The translations under genes were made by a program, and so were the position numbers. Shown here piece after piece: positions 46,213 to 55,340 of a stretch of 64,000 bases of DNA; position 1 is the first letter of the stretch; the number at the start of each line of letters is the position of its first letter. This DNA is from JANXMY01 sp964251675. GTDB taxonomy: Bacteria; Armatimonadota; Armatimonadia; Armatimonadales; Capsulimonadaceae. The notes below the pieces were generated by a model, which made no database searches, was not told the DNA's origin, and saw only the letters and a program-made list of their open reading frames with translations. The stretch is from NCBI GenBank assembly GCA_964251675.1, contig CAXUKS010000022.1, positions 1 through 64,000 on the forward strand. The letters run 5' to 3'.

Positions 46213-47466
46213 CAGCCCCTCCGCTAGCAGCGTGACCGGATGAACCACCCGGATGTCCGGCAGGCCGCGCTCGCGCAAGCCCGCGCCAATCCACGACAGA
46301 CAGCCAGGGTTGCCAGTGGCGACGACGGACGCGCCGGTTTGCAGAATGTTGTCTAATTTGCGCGTTTGCAGACGCCGAGCCATGTCCGGCTCGGTAAAGT
46401 TATAAATCCCCGCCGAGCCGCAGCAGACTTCGCTTTCGGGCAGGCGCACCCAGCGCACGGTGGGCAAGCGAGAGAGAAGGGCGCGGGGGGCATCTTTCAC
46501 TCCCTGCCCATGTACGAGATGGCAGGCATCGTGGTAGGTCATGGTCAGCGGCGTGGCAGAGACTTCTCGGAGCGGCGCGATCCAGCCGAGGGCGTCCAGA
46601 AATTCGCACACGTCCTGCACTTTAGCCGCAAACGCGGCGGCACGTTCGGCATAGGTAGGATCGCCGGCCAGCAAGTGCCCGTAGTCTTTCATCTGACTGC
46701 CACAGCCTGCCGAGTTGACCACGATAGCGTCCAGCCCGTCCAGCGGCGTGAAGGCATCCACCAGCGACCGGGCCAGCGCTTTGGCCTCTTCGACATACCC
46801 ATTGTGCCCGTGCAAAGCTCCGCAGCAGCCCTGACGGCGGTTGGCTAAGACTTCGCAGCCGTTGGCGGCCAGCACCGTCACCGTGTCCGCGTTGACATCC
46901 CCGTACAGCACGCGCATCGCGCAGCCGAGCAGCACGCCGACACGGGCGCGTTTGGCCCCCATCGCAGGCGTGATGGTCGGCGGCAGGGCCGGGGCCAGAC
47001 TCTGCGGCAGCAGCGGCGTCTGGGCACTCGCGTGTGCGTCGCCCGACAGCAGGCGCACGGCGGGCGCGGGAACGACGCCCCCGGTGACGGCCTGCGCCAT
47101 TCTTAGGGCCACGGTCATGCGCTTCGGCTGTGCCAGTGTGCCCAATAGACCCAAACGGGCGGCGTCCGTGCCGAGAGGGCGGACACCGGCGGCATTGATC
47201 TGGGCGCGGGCGACTTCCAGAATGTGCCCGTAAGGCACGCCCGACGGGCAGGCAGTCTCGCAGGCGCGGCAGCCCAGGCACAGGTCGAGGTGCCGGGTCA
47301 CATCCGGGTCCGACGGCGACAATTTGCCTTCGTGCATCTGCCGCATCAGCACAAGGCGCCCACGCGGGCTGTCCGCCTCGCTCCCCGTTTCCAGATACGT
47401 CGGGCAGGCGGGCAGGCACAGGCCGCACTGGACACAGGCCATCAAGTTTTGCTCGTGCGTGGTCAT
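46177..47466 (-). CDS. glcF: Glycolate oxidase iron-sulfur subunit
   Basis: 429 aa. Two 4Fe-4S motifs (ACVQCGLCLPACPTY and CLGCRACETACPSG) and two CCG domains (GCCGALHGHNG and VCCGSAGIYNF) match GlcF. With GlcE and a GlcD subunit it oxidises glycolate to glyoxylate. The last dozen residues (GPTFLASQGPP) and stop are read from a family A repeat, so the native C-terminus was altered. glcE lies two genes upstream; glcD is not in the window. Confidence 0.92.
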   Translation of the reverse strand: MTTHEQNLMACVQCGLCLPACPTYLETGSEADSPRGRLVLMRQMHEGKLSPSDPDVTRHLDLCLGCRACETACPSGVPYGHILEVARAQINAAGVRPLGTDAARLGLLGTLAQPKRMTVALRMAQAVTGGVVPAPAVRLLSGDAHASAQTPLLPQSLAPALPPTITPAMGAKRARVGVLLGCAMRVLYGDVNADTVTVLAANGCEVLANRRQGCCGALHGHNGYVEEAKALARSLVDAFTPLDGLDAIVVNSAGCGSQMKDYGHLLAGDPTYAERAAAFAAKVQDVCEFLDALGWIAPLREVSATPLTMTYHDACHLVHGQGVKDAPRALLSRLPTVRWVRLPESEVCCGSAGIYNFTEPDMARRLQTRKLDNILQTGASVVATGNPGCLSWIGAGLRERGLPDIRVVHPVTLLAEGLGPTFLASQGPP

Positions 47467-47489
47467 CGTGTCTTGTAGCCCCGAGGACT

Positions 47490-47646
47490 GGCACTGGAAG
47501 TGTCAGCCTATTAGTAAAAAGAGAAAGTATGCCGAAGACGGCATTACTGCGTATCTGCTCCGCGACTCAAGAAAAGATTACGTTGACGGGTCCTCAGTGT
47601 CGGAGACACTTTTTCCGTTTGCTAATAGACCGGCACTTCCAGTGCC
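47490..47646. repeat. MITE-like inverted repeat between glcF and the upstream gene
   Basis: Imperfect 29-bp arms (47490-47518 and 47618-47646; GGCACTGGAAGTG...CTATTAG). Interior palindrome ATGCCGAAGACGGCAT. No coding content. It separates glcF from the rest of its probable operon. Confidence 0.75.
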
Positions 47647-47661
47647 GGTTTCCTTATTGCG

Positions 47662-48237
47662 CTACTTCTCAGGCTGTTGTGGGTCGCTGGTATCAAACTC
47701 TGCGGCTTCATGCAGACCGATTGACTGCCCGACCGCAGAAGGGGCGATAAGAATGTTCTGACTTGTACCGCCACGTTCAGCAAGCAGATGTGCGATTGCT
47801 TTAGATTGCTCGCTGACTGTCGCCCCCTGCACAAAAGATTTGTGGTTACGAAAGTCGTAGGCGTTTACCCAGTAAGGGCCTAAGTATAGTTCAGGTTTAT
47901 TTTGGCCCACCATCACCTGAACAGCGATGACCGAACCGTCCTGGGACCAGACAGCCCTTTCCATTCTTAATTTGCCGTCAGAGGTATAGGGACCACCCAC
48001 GCGCAGTGGTTTTGTTCCCCATTTGGCCGGGTCCCGCACAAAGAAGTAAGTGTCGCTGCCAGCAAACGAGCCAGCGTCTACCAGAAAGAGAGCCACGCCT
48101 TTGTGGGCTTGGCTTTTTGTTTCCGCCAGTACCCATGGGGAAAGAGTGTCAGCAAAGCGCATCCAGCCATAGCTTGTGCCGAGAATACCCCCCAAAGCCA
48201 GCAGAAACCAGAGCGCGATTTTTTGCGGCTTTGCCAT
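47662..48237 (-). CDS. Membrane-anchored protein of unknown function
   Basis: 191 aa. An N-terminal TM or uncleaved signal (KIALWFLLALGGILGTSYGW) leads to an exported beta-rich domain (DTYFFVRDPAKWG, AVWSQDGSVIAVQVMVG, ELYLGPYWVNAYDF) that looks like a single propeller-type unit. It lies 24 bp after glcE on the same strand. No family recognised. Confidence 0.65.
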   Translation of the reverse strand: MAKPQKIALWFLLALGGILGTSYGWMRFADTLSPWVLAETKSQAHKGVALFLVDAGSFAGSDTYFFVRDPAKWGTKPLRVGGPYTSDGKLRMERAVWSQDGSVIAVQVMVGQNKPELYLGPYWVNAYDFRNHKSFVQGATVSEQSKAIAHLLAERGGTSQNILIAPSAVGQSIGLHEAAEFDTSDPQQPEK

Positions 48238-48261
48238 GCTTGATTTCTGAATCCCCTTCCG

Positions 48262-49491
48262 TCACAATCCGCCCACAAATCGCCCAGGGTTCCACATTCG
48301 GGCCGGGTCCAGAGCGGCTTTGACACGGGCCATCAGGCCGAAGTCGGGAAGCAGGGGCGACCAGACAGGGACGGCCTCGGCCCGTAATACGTCAGGCATT
48401 TTTTCCAAGATAAACGAGCCGCCGCAGCGGTCAGCTTTGTCTTTCAGGTCGGCGTAAAAGACAAGCCAGTCGGCGTCAGGGCGGGCCGGGGCAAAATGCG
48501 CGGTCATCAGGCCAAGCGCGGCGTCCGAGGCGACGGCGGCGGTGAACCCGGCGCGGCGGGCGGTCCATTCCACCATGCGCGAGAAGGCGCCAACCTGCGA
48601 CGACAAAATATGGAACGAGGCGGTCAGCGGGGCGTCGTCCAAAGCAAAGTCGCGCAGGCGGGCGCGGACGGTTTGGGCGGTGTCAGCGGCGAGATGACCC
48701 GCACCGAGCGTCTCCACCTGCCAGGCGACGGCTTCCGGGTCGCCGTCAAAGCCGACGGCCACATACTGGGCATCTTCGGCGTCCGGCACGATGGCTTGCG
48801 CCGCCTCGGGGGACAGCAAAAACAGGAACGCAGGCGACAAATCCGAGCCGAGCAGGGCGTCCAGAACATCTTCGCTGTTGTGGTTCGCGTCTAGCGGCAG
48901 CAAAGCCGTGGCCGACGCGGGGGGCAGGGGCGCGACCCGGAAGGTCACTTCGGCAATCAGGCCCAGCGTCCCGAGGGAGCCGCAGTAGAGTTTGGGCAGG
49001 TCGTAGCCCGAGACGTTCTTGACCACCCGCCCGCCGCCCTGCACTCGCTCGCCCGCGCTGTTGACCACGGTGACGCCCAGCAGCAGGTCGCGCACGCTGC
49101 CCGCACTGAGCCGCCGCAGGCTGCCCGCACGGGCGGCGACAATGCCGCCGAGCGTCTGCCGGTCCGGGCGGGCGACATCCAGCGGGAGCCACTGCCCCTG
49201 CGCGGCCAGCGTCTCCTGCAAAGCAGCAACCGTGAGGCCCGCGCCGCAGGTCACCGTGAGGTTTTCGGGCACGTAGTCCACGATGTCCGTGAGCCGGGCC
49301 GTGGACAGGGCCACGTCATAGCGGGCGGGGGCAAAGCCAAGCGCCTGCCGCGTGCCACCGCCCCAGGGCACCATCGCCCGGCCCGCCGACCGGCGCACAG
49401 CAGCCTGCGCTTCGGCAACCGTAGCCGGGCGTTCCACGAAGAGAGGCGGGCGGCCAAACAAAGAATAAGAGGCAGGGGACGGCTCCGTCAT
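48262..49491 (-). CDS. glcE: Glycolate oxidase FAD-binding subunit
   Basis: 409 aa with an N-terminal FAD-binding type 4 domain: MVPWGGGTRQALG, LTVTCGAGLTVAALQE, TLGGIVAARAGSLRRLSAGS, GRVVKNVSGYDLPKLYCGS. The domain layout and truncated catalytic part fit GlcE rather than GlcD. The start follows TATACT by 7 nt, with TTGACC 19 bp further upstream, so it is probably leaderless and heads the glcE-hypothetical-glcF set. Confidence 0.9.
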   Translation of the reverse strand: MTEPSPASYSLFGRPPLFVERPATVAEAQAAVRRSAGRAMVPWGGGTRQALGFAPARYDVALSTARLTDIVDYVPENLTVTCGAGLTVAALQETLAAQGQWLPLDVARPDRQTLGGIVAARAGSLRRLSAGSVRDLLLGVTVVNSAGERVQGGGRVVKNVSGYDLPKLYCGSLGTLGLIAEVTFRVAPLPPASATALLPLDANHNSEDVLDALLGSDLSPAFLFLLSPEAAQAIVPDAEDAQYVAVGFDGDPEAVAWQVETLGAGHLAADTAQTVRARLRDFALDDAPLTASFHILSSQVGAFSRMVEWTARRAGFTAAVASDAALGLMTAHFAPARPDADWLVFYADLKDKADRCGGSFILEKMPDVLRAEAVPVWSPLLPDFGLMARVKAALDPARMWNPGRFVGGL

Positions 49492-49498
49492 GGAAGGG

Positions 49499-49529
49499 AG
49501 TATACCCCGGTTCGGGGGGGCGGGGTCAA
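49499..49529 (-). promoter_or_regulatory. Promoter for glcE (leaderless)
   Basis: On the minus strand TTGACC, 19-bp spacer, TATACT (49504-49499), then 7 nt to ATG 49491. Confidence 0.55.
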
Positions 49530-49543
49530 CAGGGAGGGCGGGG

Positions 49544-50107
49544 TCAACAAGGCGGCTGGCTGATGCCCGTCCAGGGGGGAACAGGGTCTTCGTTCAGGGC
49601 AGACACCATTTCAGGCAGGAAGGGTGTCAGGGCGTCCATCGCCTGCACCAGCAGCTCCTGATTGGCAAAGCCTTTGGCGTGTCCCGGCAGGTTAATCAAC
49701 AGCGTCTTGCCGCGCATTCCCGAGGCGCCCCGCGAAAACGCGGCTTCGGGGCCGCCGAGATGACGCAGCACGGAGGTGATACCGGGCGCATCGCGCTCCA
49801 AGACAGCGCGGGTCGCTTCAGGCATCACATCAGACGGCGAAAAGCCCGTGCCGCCGACGGTTAAAATTAAATCGCAGCGATGCGCGACATTGGGCGTGTC
49901 GCACCAGTCCCGCAAAATCCGCTCCAGCTCCGCCCGGTGACTGCGGATCACCACAGCGCGATGCACGACATACAAATCATCTGCTGAGTCCATAAGCGCC
50001 TGCTCCACCGTCGCACAGCCCGCCTCCTCCCAGGAGCGCAGGCCCACTTCGGCAAAGGTGCCGTCGCGGCGGGCTAGTCCTAAAATTCCAACTCGGATGA
50101 GTGCCAT
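49544..50107 (-). CDS. mog: Molybdopterin adenylyltransferase-like protein
   Basis: 187 aa MoCF-binding fold: RCDLILTVGGTGFSPSDVMP (substrate-binding GGTG), EATRAVLERDAPGI, and GKTLLINLPGHAKG. Adenylates molybdopterin before molybdenum insertion; length fits Mog or MoaB. The MOSC protein at 929 is a possible user of the cofactor. Located 24 bp after the ABC ATPase gene, so probably co-transcribed. Confidence 0.85.
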   Translation of the reverse strand: MALIRVGILGLARRDGTFAEVGLRSWEEAGCATVEQALMDSADDLYVVHRAVVIRSHRAELERILRDWCDTPNVAHRCDLILTVGGTGFSPSDVMPEATRAVLERDAPGITSVLRHLGGPEAAFSRGASGMRGKTLLINLPGHAKGFANQELLVQAMDALTPFLPEMVSALNEDPVPPWTGISQPPC

Positions 50108-50131
50108 AGGTCCCGTTTCTCGCTCGTTTGC

Positions 50132-51061
50132 TCATTGCACGAGGCCTTTTGTTACCTTCATGAAAATATCTTCCAGGTCCGTCTCCTGCTCGGCAAAAGA
50201 CAGCACCCGCAGGCCGCTCCCGACCAGCCTCGTATTTAGCTCCGCCTGCATAGCCGGGTCGCCCGTGAAATCAATCTGAAGCGAGGTCTCCATCTGCCGC
50301 ACGGCGCGGACACCAGGGGCATCGCGCAGCATGTCCGCTGCCTGCTCCCAGCCATCCAGCAGCCGGATTTCCAGTGTTCGCCCGCCCGTCACCTGGGCCA
50401 TGATGTCCTGCACGTTACCAGAGACCAGCATCTCGCCGCGCTCAATGATGCCGACTTTATTGCAGAAGTCTGCCAGCTCCGGCAGGATGTGCGACGAAAT
50501 AATTATCGTCTTGCCCATCGCCTTCAGCTCTTTGAAGAGTTCTTTGATTTCAATGCGGGCACGGGGGTCGAGGCCCGAAGCTGGCTCATCCAGAAGGAGA
50601 ACTTTGGGATCATGGATCAGCGTTTTCGCCAGGCACAGCCGCTGCTTCATGCCGGTAGAGAGTTCTTCAACATAGCTGTCCTTTTTTCCTCCCAAATCTG
50701 TAAGACTTAATACATCATCAATAATCCGGGGGCGCTGCGGGCGGGGCAGGCGGTACGCTCCGGCGAAGAAGTCCAGATATTCCCAGACCCGCATATCGTC
50801 GTAAATCCCGAAAAACGCAGGCATATAGCCGATACGCCCGCGCACGGCTTCGGGGTATTCAACCACATCAATGCCATCAATTTCGGCTTTTCCCGAAGTC
50901 GGCTTGAGCAGCGTCGCCAGCATCTTGATGGTGGTGGTTTTGCCTGCGCCGTTCGGCCCGATAAAGCCGAAGATGTCCCCGGCCTCCAAGTCCAGCGAGA
51001 GGTCTTTCACGGCGGTCAGCCCTTTGTATTCTTTATTCAGATGCTGTATACGGATCATCAT
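50132..51061 (-). CDS. ABC-2 transporter ATP-binding protein
   Basis: 309 aa. Walker A FIGPNGAGKTTTIKML, signature LSTGMKQRL, Walker B KVLLLDEPASGLDP, then a C-terminal extension typical of ABC-2 exporters (LEIRLLDGWEQAADMLRDAP). Tandem ATG codons at the start; AAAGG lies upstream. It follows the permease by 15 bp, so the pair forms the transporter. Confidence 0.92.
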   Translation of the reverse strand: MMIRIQHLNKEYKGLTAVKDLSLDLEAGDIFGFIGPNGAGKTTTIKMLATLLKPTSGKAEIDGIDVVEYPEAVRGRIGYMPAFFGIYDDMRVWEYLDFFAGAYRLPRPQRPRIIDDVLSLTDLGGKKDSYVEELSTGMKQRLCLAKTLIHDPKVLLLDEPASGLDPRARIEIKELFKELKAMGKTIIISSHILPELADFCNKVGIIERGEMLVSGNVQDIMAQVTGGRTLEIRLLDGWEQAADMLRDAPGVRAVRQMETSLQIDFTGDPAMQAELNTRLVGSGLRVLSFAEQETDLEDIFMKVTKGLVQ

Positions 51062-51076
51062 TTGCCTTTCGAAGAC

Positions 51077-51904
51077 CTACCCCCGCACCGCACGGGTGTA
51101 GCGGCGCACCATCAGTCCCAGAAACCCGGCGAGGGCCAGCAGCGTGAGAAAAAAGTAAACACCGATCACCTCGCCGCTGGCCGCGTTCATCGGGTCGTAT
51201 CCACTACTGTCGGACGACGACAGGAGCCACTCTTGCAGCGAGTTCATGGCATAAAACGGATTGATCCAGAGCACCGGGGAAGTGCTGCTGCGAGAGCTGC
51301 CCACTGCCAGCATATCAATCACGGCGCTGATCACCACAGTTCCGAGGCACAGCAGAATGGTCATCGTCAGCGCCGTTGCCGTCGCCCCCGCCGAGCGTTT
51401 GCCGCCGAACGAGCACAGCAGCCCGAGCGCCCCGTAGAAGCCGCTCGTGACAATCAGAAACGCCAGAGTCGTCACAACCAAACTTGCGGGAAGCTGCCCG
51501 CGCACGGCGAAGCCGATGAGAAACGGCAGAGCGATCAGAATAATCAGCCACGGAATAAACTGACGCCCCAGCCACTTGCCGCCGATAATCTCCGCCCCCG
51601 TCAGCTTTGTCGCCGCCAGCGCGTCCCACGTCTGCTGCTCCCGCTCCTGCGTGATGGCCGTCGACGACAGCGCGGGGGCCAGCAGCACAATCAGTGTCAG
51701 CGCCCCGTACACGAACAGCCCCCACAAATCCCGTGCATCCCGCATCGGCCCGTAGCTAAGGGCAATCAGCCCGCGTGTGTAGAAATACAGCGCCACCAGC
51801 GCAATCGGGGCCGCCGTCCACAGCGCCGCTGGTCCCCGCCGCTTCAAGCGCAGGCGCCCGCGCACTTCGCGCTCCAATACGGGATTATTGGCAAAAATGC
51901 TCAT
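51077..51904 (-). CDS. ABC-2 type permease
   Basis: 275 aa with six predicted TMs (for example TAAPIALVALYFYT, YGALTLIVLLAPALSST, LVVTTLAFLIVTSGFYGALG, FLTLLALAGFLGLMV). ITQEREQQTWDALAATKLTG is the conserved cytoplasmic loop of this family. It pairs with the ATPase downstream. Similar three-gene sets with a big exported protein resemble the Gld-type auxiliary transporters. Confidence 0.87.
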   Translation of the reverse strand: MSIFANNPVLEREVRGRLRLKRRGPAALWTAAPIALVALYFYTRGLIALSYGPMRDARDLWGLFVYGALTLIVLLAPALSSTAITQEREQQTWDALAATKLTGAEIIGGKWLGRQFIPWLIILIALPFLIGFAVRGQLPASLVVTTLAFLIVTSGFYGALGLLCSFGGKRSAGATATALTMTILLCLGTVVISAVIDMLAVGSSRSSTSPVLWINPFYAMNSLQEWLLSSSDSSGYDPMNAASGEVIGVYFFLTLLALAGFLGLMVRRYTRAVRG

Positions 51905-51958
51905 AGATTGATTCGGCTACCGGTGTATATTCCGGTATATATTATTCTATCTCGGAAT
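51905..51958 (-). promoter_or_regulatory. Possible internal promoter/operator for the ABC genes
   Basis: AT-rich spacer in a GC-rich operon. It repeats ACCGGTGTATATTCCGGTATA-like units (CCGGTGTATATT and CCGGTATATATT). Could be a repressor site; no family can be assigned. Confidence 0.3.
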
Positions 51959-54157
51959 ATGCCGAAATCGTGGTGAAGACGGCAGCGACTGCGTGGTCAG
52001 GGACGCAGGCAGTGGCAGGTGGACGACGACCAGCGTGGTGGAGTGGACCGTGACGGCTTGCCCGTCCACACGTGGGAGCGGCCCGGCCAGCGCGGGGTCG
52101 TCGCTCCACCCGACCAGCAGGGCTTCATTTGGCGCGGGGGCGAACGGGGCGCGGGGCTGTGACATTTCCTGATAATTATAGATGCTATCGGGCTGGCCCA
52201 GCACACGGGCGTAGTCGGATAGCGCGGCCTGCATCCGGGGCGTGACCGATTGGTCCGCACTGCCGTTGACCAAAGCGGGCGACATCTGCGGCAGCGGCAG
52301 GCCAGGCGTCTGCGGATTTGTGTGGGACACGGGAAACAAGGACACCTGCGCCGTGCCGCCCGGCGCAAGCGTCCCCGCCGAATAGCTCGTACCGCCTCGG
52401 ATGACCTGGCAGTTAGTCAGCGTGTGCGGCGTGTGGTTGGTGACGCTGAGCGCGTTTCCTGAGACGCTGACATCGACCATGCCGCCCAGGTCGGTGCTGC
52501 TCTGGAAATCAAAGGCTCGCATGGCCCACATACTGACTGCCGCGTCCAGCAGGGACGCGCCGCCGGGGGTCTGCACCAGCCGCGTCTGCCCCGTCGGCTG
52601 TGCGTCCCCCCCGCTGCCAAAGCGATTCGACAGCACAGATGGCAAGGCAGCGGATAGACCTGCCCCAGACAGGGTAAGGTCGTAGGAAGTCCGGCGCGGC
52701 GAAAACAGGCCCAGCGCCCCGCGCACGCCCGCCTGTGTCTGCCCCGCTGCCGTTTCCACAATCGCAGCCCGGTTGACAAACACACTCCCACCTTTGGCGG
52801 CGTAGCCAACGCCGAAGGTCCCGACAGCAAACAGCACCACCAGGGCCGGGATGGTCGCCCAGGCCAGCTCGCGCCGGTCCAGACGCTTGAGGACCAAATA
52901 GTTGATGGGAACCAGAATGACAAGGTACGCCAGCAGGAACAGGCCGATGACCCAGGTTCCCGGCGCATCCAGTGACGGCCCGCGCAGAACCGCCGACGAC
53001 AGCAGCGAAGCGTCGCCGTTATATCCATAATAATCATGCGCCAGCGCCGTGTCATGGGCGGCGGCGGCTCCCAAAAGCGTTCGGGGGGCGGTCAGAATCG
53101 CCGCCCAAAAAGCAGGGGGAAGCGGGGCGGCAAGATCGCGTGTGGTGACAGACACCCAGCCCGCGCCATAAGGACCGGTGACAAGCAGGGGAGCAGAGGT
53201 GTGGACGCCCGACAGGGGGCGCGGGGTCAGGGTGAGCGTCCCCTTGCCCGTCGCCTGCACAGTTGCAGGCAGGAGGCCCTGGAAGAACGCAGTGGCATAC
53301 GGGCCAGGGTCTGCCCCGGGGCAGACGACGACCAGATGCCCGCCGCCCGCGACCCAGTCTTTGAGGGAGTCCGCCTGCGCCTCGGACAGCGCATCCAGCG
53401 GGGCATCCCCGCGCAGCAGGAACGCATCCACGCCGGTATAGCCCACAGGCCGGTCGGGCAGGTCGGCGGGCAGGATGGAAGCCACCTGCATAGTTCCTAT
53501 CGGCAGCCCGCCCGCATTTGGTGGCAGACCAGGATTTGGCGGCAGACCAGATTGCCCCGGACCAGGCACCGGCGCTCCTGCCCCCGCGCCGGGCAGGTGG
53601 ACCAGCCCTGTCTTTTGCCCATTCAGCCCACTGAATGCTCCAGGATCGCCGCCGAAGCCCACCAGCAGCAGGTCTGTATCGGTGACGGGAACTCCCGTCA
53701 CGGCAGGAAGGGAATTCCCATTTGGCGCGGAGCTGCCCTGCGCCAGAATGCGCCCGTCGCCGCGTGTGCGCCCGTCGGCCACCTGCACGGTCACGCTGCC
53801 CGCGCCGGGGTCAAGGCTCTGCGTGTAAAGCTGCGTCTGCCCCGTCCCGCCGCCGGGCACGGAGAGGGGCCGGGAAAACAAGGCCGCGCCCGCATTCACT
53901 GTCGGGCGGCCAAAGCGGCCCGCATTCGGGTCTGTTTCCGAGAGCGCCTGCACCTGTCCGTCCAGCGCGTCCGCGCCGGGATTGTGGACTTTGACGATCA
54001 CAGGACACCACCCACCGGGCCGGTAGCGCCCGCCGAGGCCAAACACAGCGGTGACAGTCGGGCCATCAGCCCACGCCGGGGCGCTTGCTGCCCCGAATAA
54101 ACAGGCAAGCATAAGGCAGGCAAGCAGTGAGCGGGCAGGCGAGGCGGGCCGTGTCAT
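51947..54157 (-). CDS. Large exported protein with two central TMs, ABC operon partner
   Basis: 736 aa. Signal peptide (LLACLMLACLFGAASAPAWA), then an Ig-like beta domain (GRYRPGGWCPVIVKVHNPGA), a GldG/GATase-like section (DGRILAQG...YTGVDAFLLRGDAPLDAL, VVVCPGADPG), and TMs near residues 390-455 (VIGLFLLAYLVILVPINYLV, TIPALVVLFAVGTFGVGYA) followed by another beta region. Start ATG 54157. 42 bp before the permease gene, it is probably the extracytoplasmic subunit of the exporter. Role unknown. Confidence 0.72.
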   Translation of the reverse strand: MTRPASPARSLLACLMLACLFGAASAPAWADGPTVTAVFGLGGRYRPGGWCPVIVKVHNPGADALDGQVQALSETDPNAGRFGRPTVNAGAALFSRPLSVPGGGTGQTQLYTQSLDPGAGSVTVQVADGRTRGDGRILAQGSSAPNGNSLPAVTGVPVTDTDLLLVGFGGDPGAFSGLNGQKTGLVHLPGAGAGAPVPGPGQSGLPPNPGLPPNAGGLPIGTMQVASILPADLPDRPVGYTGVDAFLLRGDAPLDALSEAQADSLKDWVAGGGHLVVVCPGADPGPYATAFFQGLLPATVQATGKGTLTLTPRPLSGVHTSAPLLVTGPYGAGWVSVTTRDLAAPLPPAFWAAILTAPRTLLGAAAAHDTALAHDYYGYNGDASLLSSAVLRGPSLDAPGTWVIGLFLLAYLVILVPINYLVLKRLDRRELAWATIPALVVLFAVGTFGVGYAAKGGSVFVNRAAIVETAAGQTQAGVRGALGLFSPRRTSYDLTLSGAGLSAALPSVLSNRFGSGGDAQPTGQTRLVQTPGGASLLDAAVSMWAMRAFDFQSSTDLGGMVDVSVSGNALSVTNHTPHTLTNCQVIRGGTSYSAGTLAPGGTAQVSLFPVSHTNPQTPGLPLPQMSPALVNGSADQSVTPRMQAALSDYARVLGQPDSIYNYQEMSQPRAPFAPAPNEALLVGWSDDPALAGPLPRVDGQAVTVHSTTLVVVHLPLPASLTTQSLPSSPRFRHIPR

Positions 54158-54185
54158 GAGTGGCTCCAGTGTCGCACGGAACGGA

Positions 54186-54213
54186 AGGAACACGGGGCTG
54201 AACCCCCGTGCTT
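54186..54213. repeat. Family C palindrome, single arm
   Basis: CACGGGGCTGAACCCCCGTG followed by CTTTTCTT: same sequence as the arms at 7388-7420. Its stem and T-run could terminate yebC only on the opposite strand, so it is listed as repeat. Confidence 0.6.
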
Positions 54214-54216
54214 TTC

Positions 54217-54972
54217 TTACCCCCGCTCAGCGGCTTCCATCTCGGCATCGGAGATGTCGAAATTGGCGTAGACTTTCTGTACGTCGTCATGGTCTTCCAG
54301 CAGGTCCATCAGGCGGATGACTTGGCTGGCTTCTTTTCCGGCCACCTCCACGCTGGTGTGGGGAATCATAGTCTGCTCGGACGACACATAGGCGATTTTC
54401 GCATCTTCCAGCGCCTGCATCACCGCTGTCAGGTCGTCCGGCTCGGTGGTGATCTCAAAGCCGCCGTCCTCGGTGGGCTGCACGTCTTCCGCACCGCCTT
54501 CAATAGCCGCTTCGGTGACGGCATCTTCGGTAGTGACGTCCGGGTCCACGATGATCACGCCTTTGGGCTGGAACAGGTAGCCGACGCTGCCGGATTCTGC
54601 CAGCCGTCCGCCGGTCTTGTTGAAGAACGAGCGCACGTCCGAGACGGTGCGCTGCTTGTTGTCGGTCAGGCAGTTAACCATGATGGCGACGCCGCCCGGC
54701 CCATAGCCTTCGTAGGTCAGGTCTTCATAGTTCGCGCTGTCTTCACCGCCCGCGCCGCGTGCGATAGCCCGCTTGATGTTGTCCTGCGGCATGGAAATCG
54801 CCCGCGCCCGCGTGATGGCGGCGCGGAGGGTGATGTTGGAATCGGGGCTGGGGCCGCCCGCTTTGGTGGCCACGATGATCTCCCGTGCCAGGCGGGTAAA
54901 CAGCTTGCCGCGCTCGGCATCGGTTTTCCCTTTCTGGTGCTTGATACTATGCCATTTGCTATGCCCTGACAT
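54217..54972 (-). CDS. yebC: YebC/PmpR family protein
   Basis: 251 aa. MSGHSKWHSIKHQKGKTDAE is the unmistakable start; later NIKRAIARGAGG, YEGYGPGGVAIMVNCLTDN and GGRLAESGSVGYLFQ. The family acts as DNA-binding regulator, and some members relieve ribosome stalling at polyproline. Length is standard. A leader of about 95 nt follows a possible promoter at 55075-55105. Confidence 0.96.
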   Translation of the reverse strand: MSGHSKWHSIKHQKGKTDAERGKLFTRLAREIIVATKAGGPSPDSNITLRAAITRARAISMPQDNIKRAIARGAGGEDSANYEDLTYEGYGPGGVAIMVNCLTDNKQRTVSDVRSFFNKTGGRLAESGSVGYLFQPKGVIIVDPDVTTEDAVTEAAIEGGAEDVQPTEDGGFEITTEPDDLTAVMQALEDAKIAYVSSEQTMIPHTSVEVAGKEASQVIRLMDLLEDHDDVQKVYANFDISDAEMEAAERG

Positions 54973-55074
54973 CTCTGCTAATCCTCTGCTTTGCTAAGTA
55001 ATGGTGTTATTTTGTCAATTGAACGGCCCGCGCCCTGTAAAGGGTTCGCAGCGGGCGAATTATTTTGTGTGTCT

Positions 55075-55105
55075 ATTATACCGGGTGAGAGCGGGCGAAC
55101 GTCAA
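55075..55105 (-). promoter_or_regulatory. Candidate promoter for yebC
   Basis: On the minus strand TTGACG (55105-55100), 19-bp spacer, TATAAT (55080-55075). The long spacer lowers confidence. Confidence 0.45.
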
Positions 55106-55143
55106 GGGCAAGGTTTTCGACGCAGACGCAGACCGAACACGCA

Positions 55144-55295
55144 GGCGCGGAGGAGCCACGGGTTAAAACCCGAGGCTGTGAAAAGCCCGCCGTGCCGGGC
55201 ACGCAAGACCGGACAACAGCGGCGGGCCTGTTCTTAGTCTTGTGTCCCCTGGACACTGGGCACTTCTTAGCCTCGGGTTTCAACCCGTGGCTCCT
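55144..55295. repeat. REP pair downstream of RAYT 2
   Basis: Left GAGCCACGGGTTAAAACCCGAGG, right mirror GCCTCGGGTTTCAACCCGTGGC, with CCCTGGACACTGGGCACTTC inside the right arm. The same module stands upstream of the gene (55794-55847) and alone at 41325-41466. Confidence 0.85.
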
Positions 55296-55340
55296 CCGCG
55301 CCTGCGTGTTCGGTCTGCGTCTGCGCGGCATCCATAGCCG

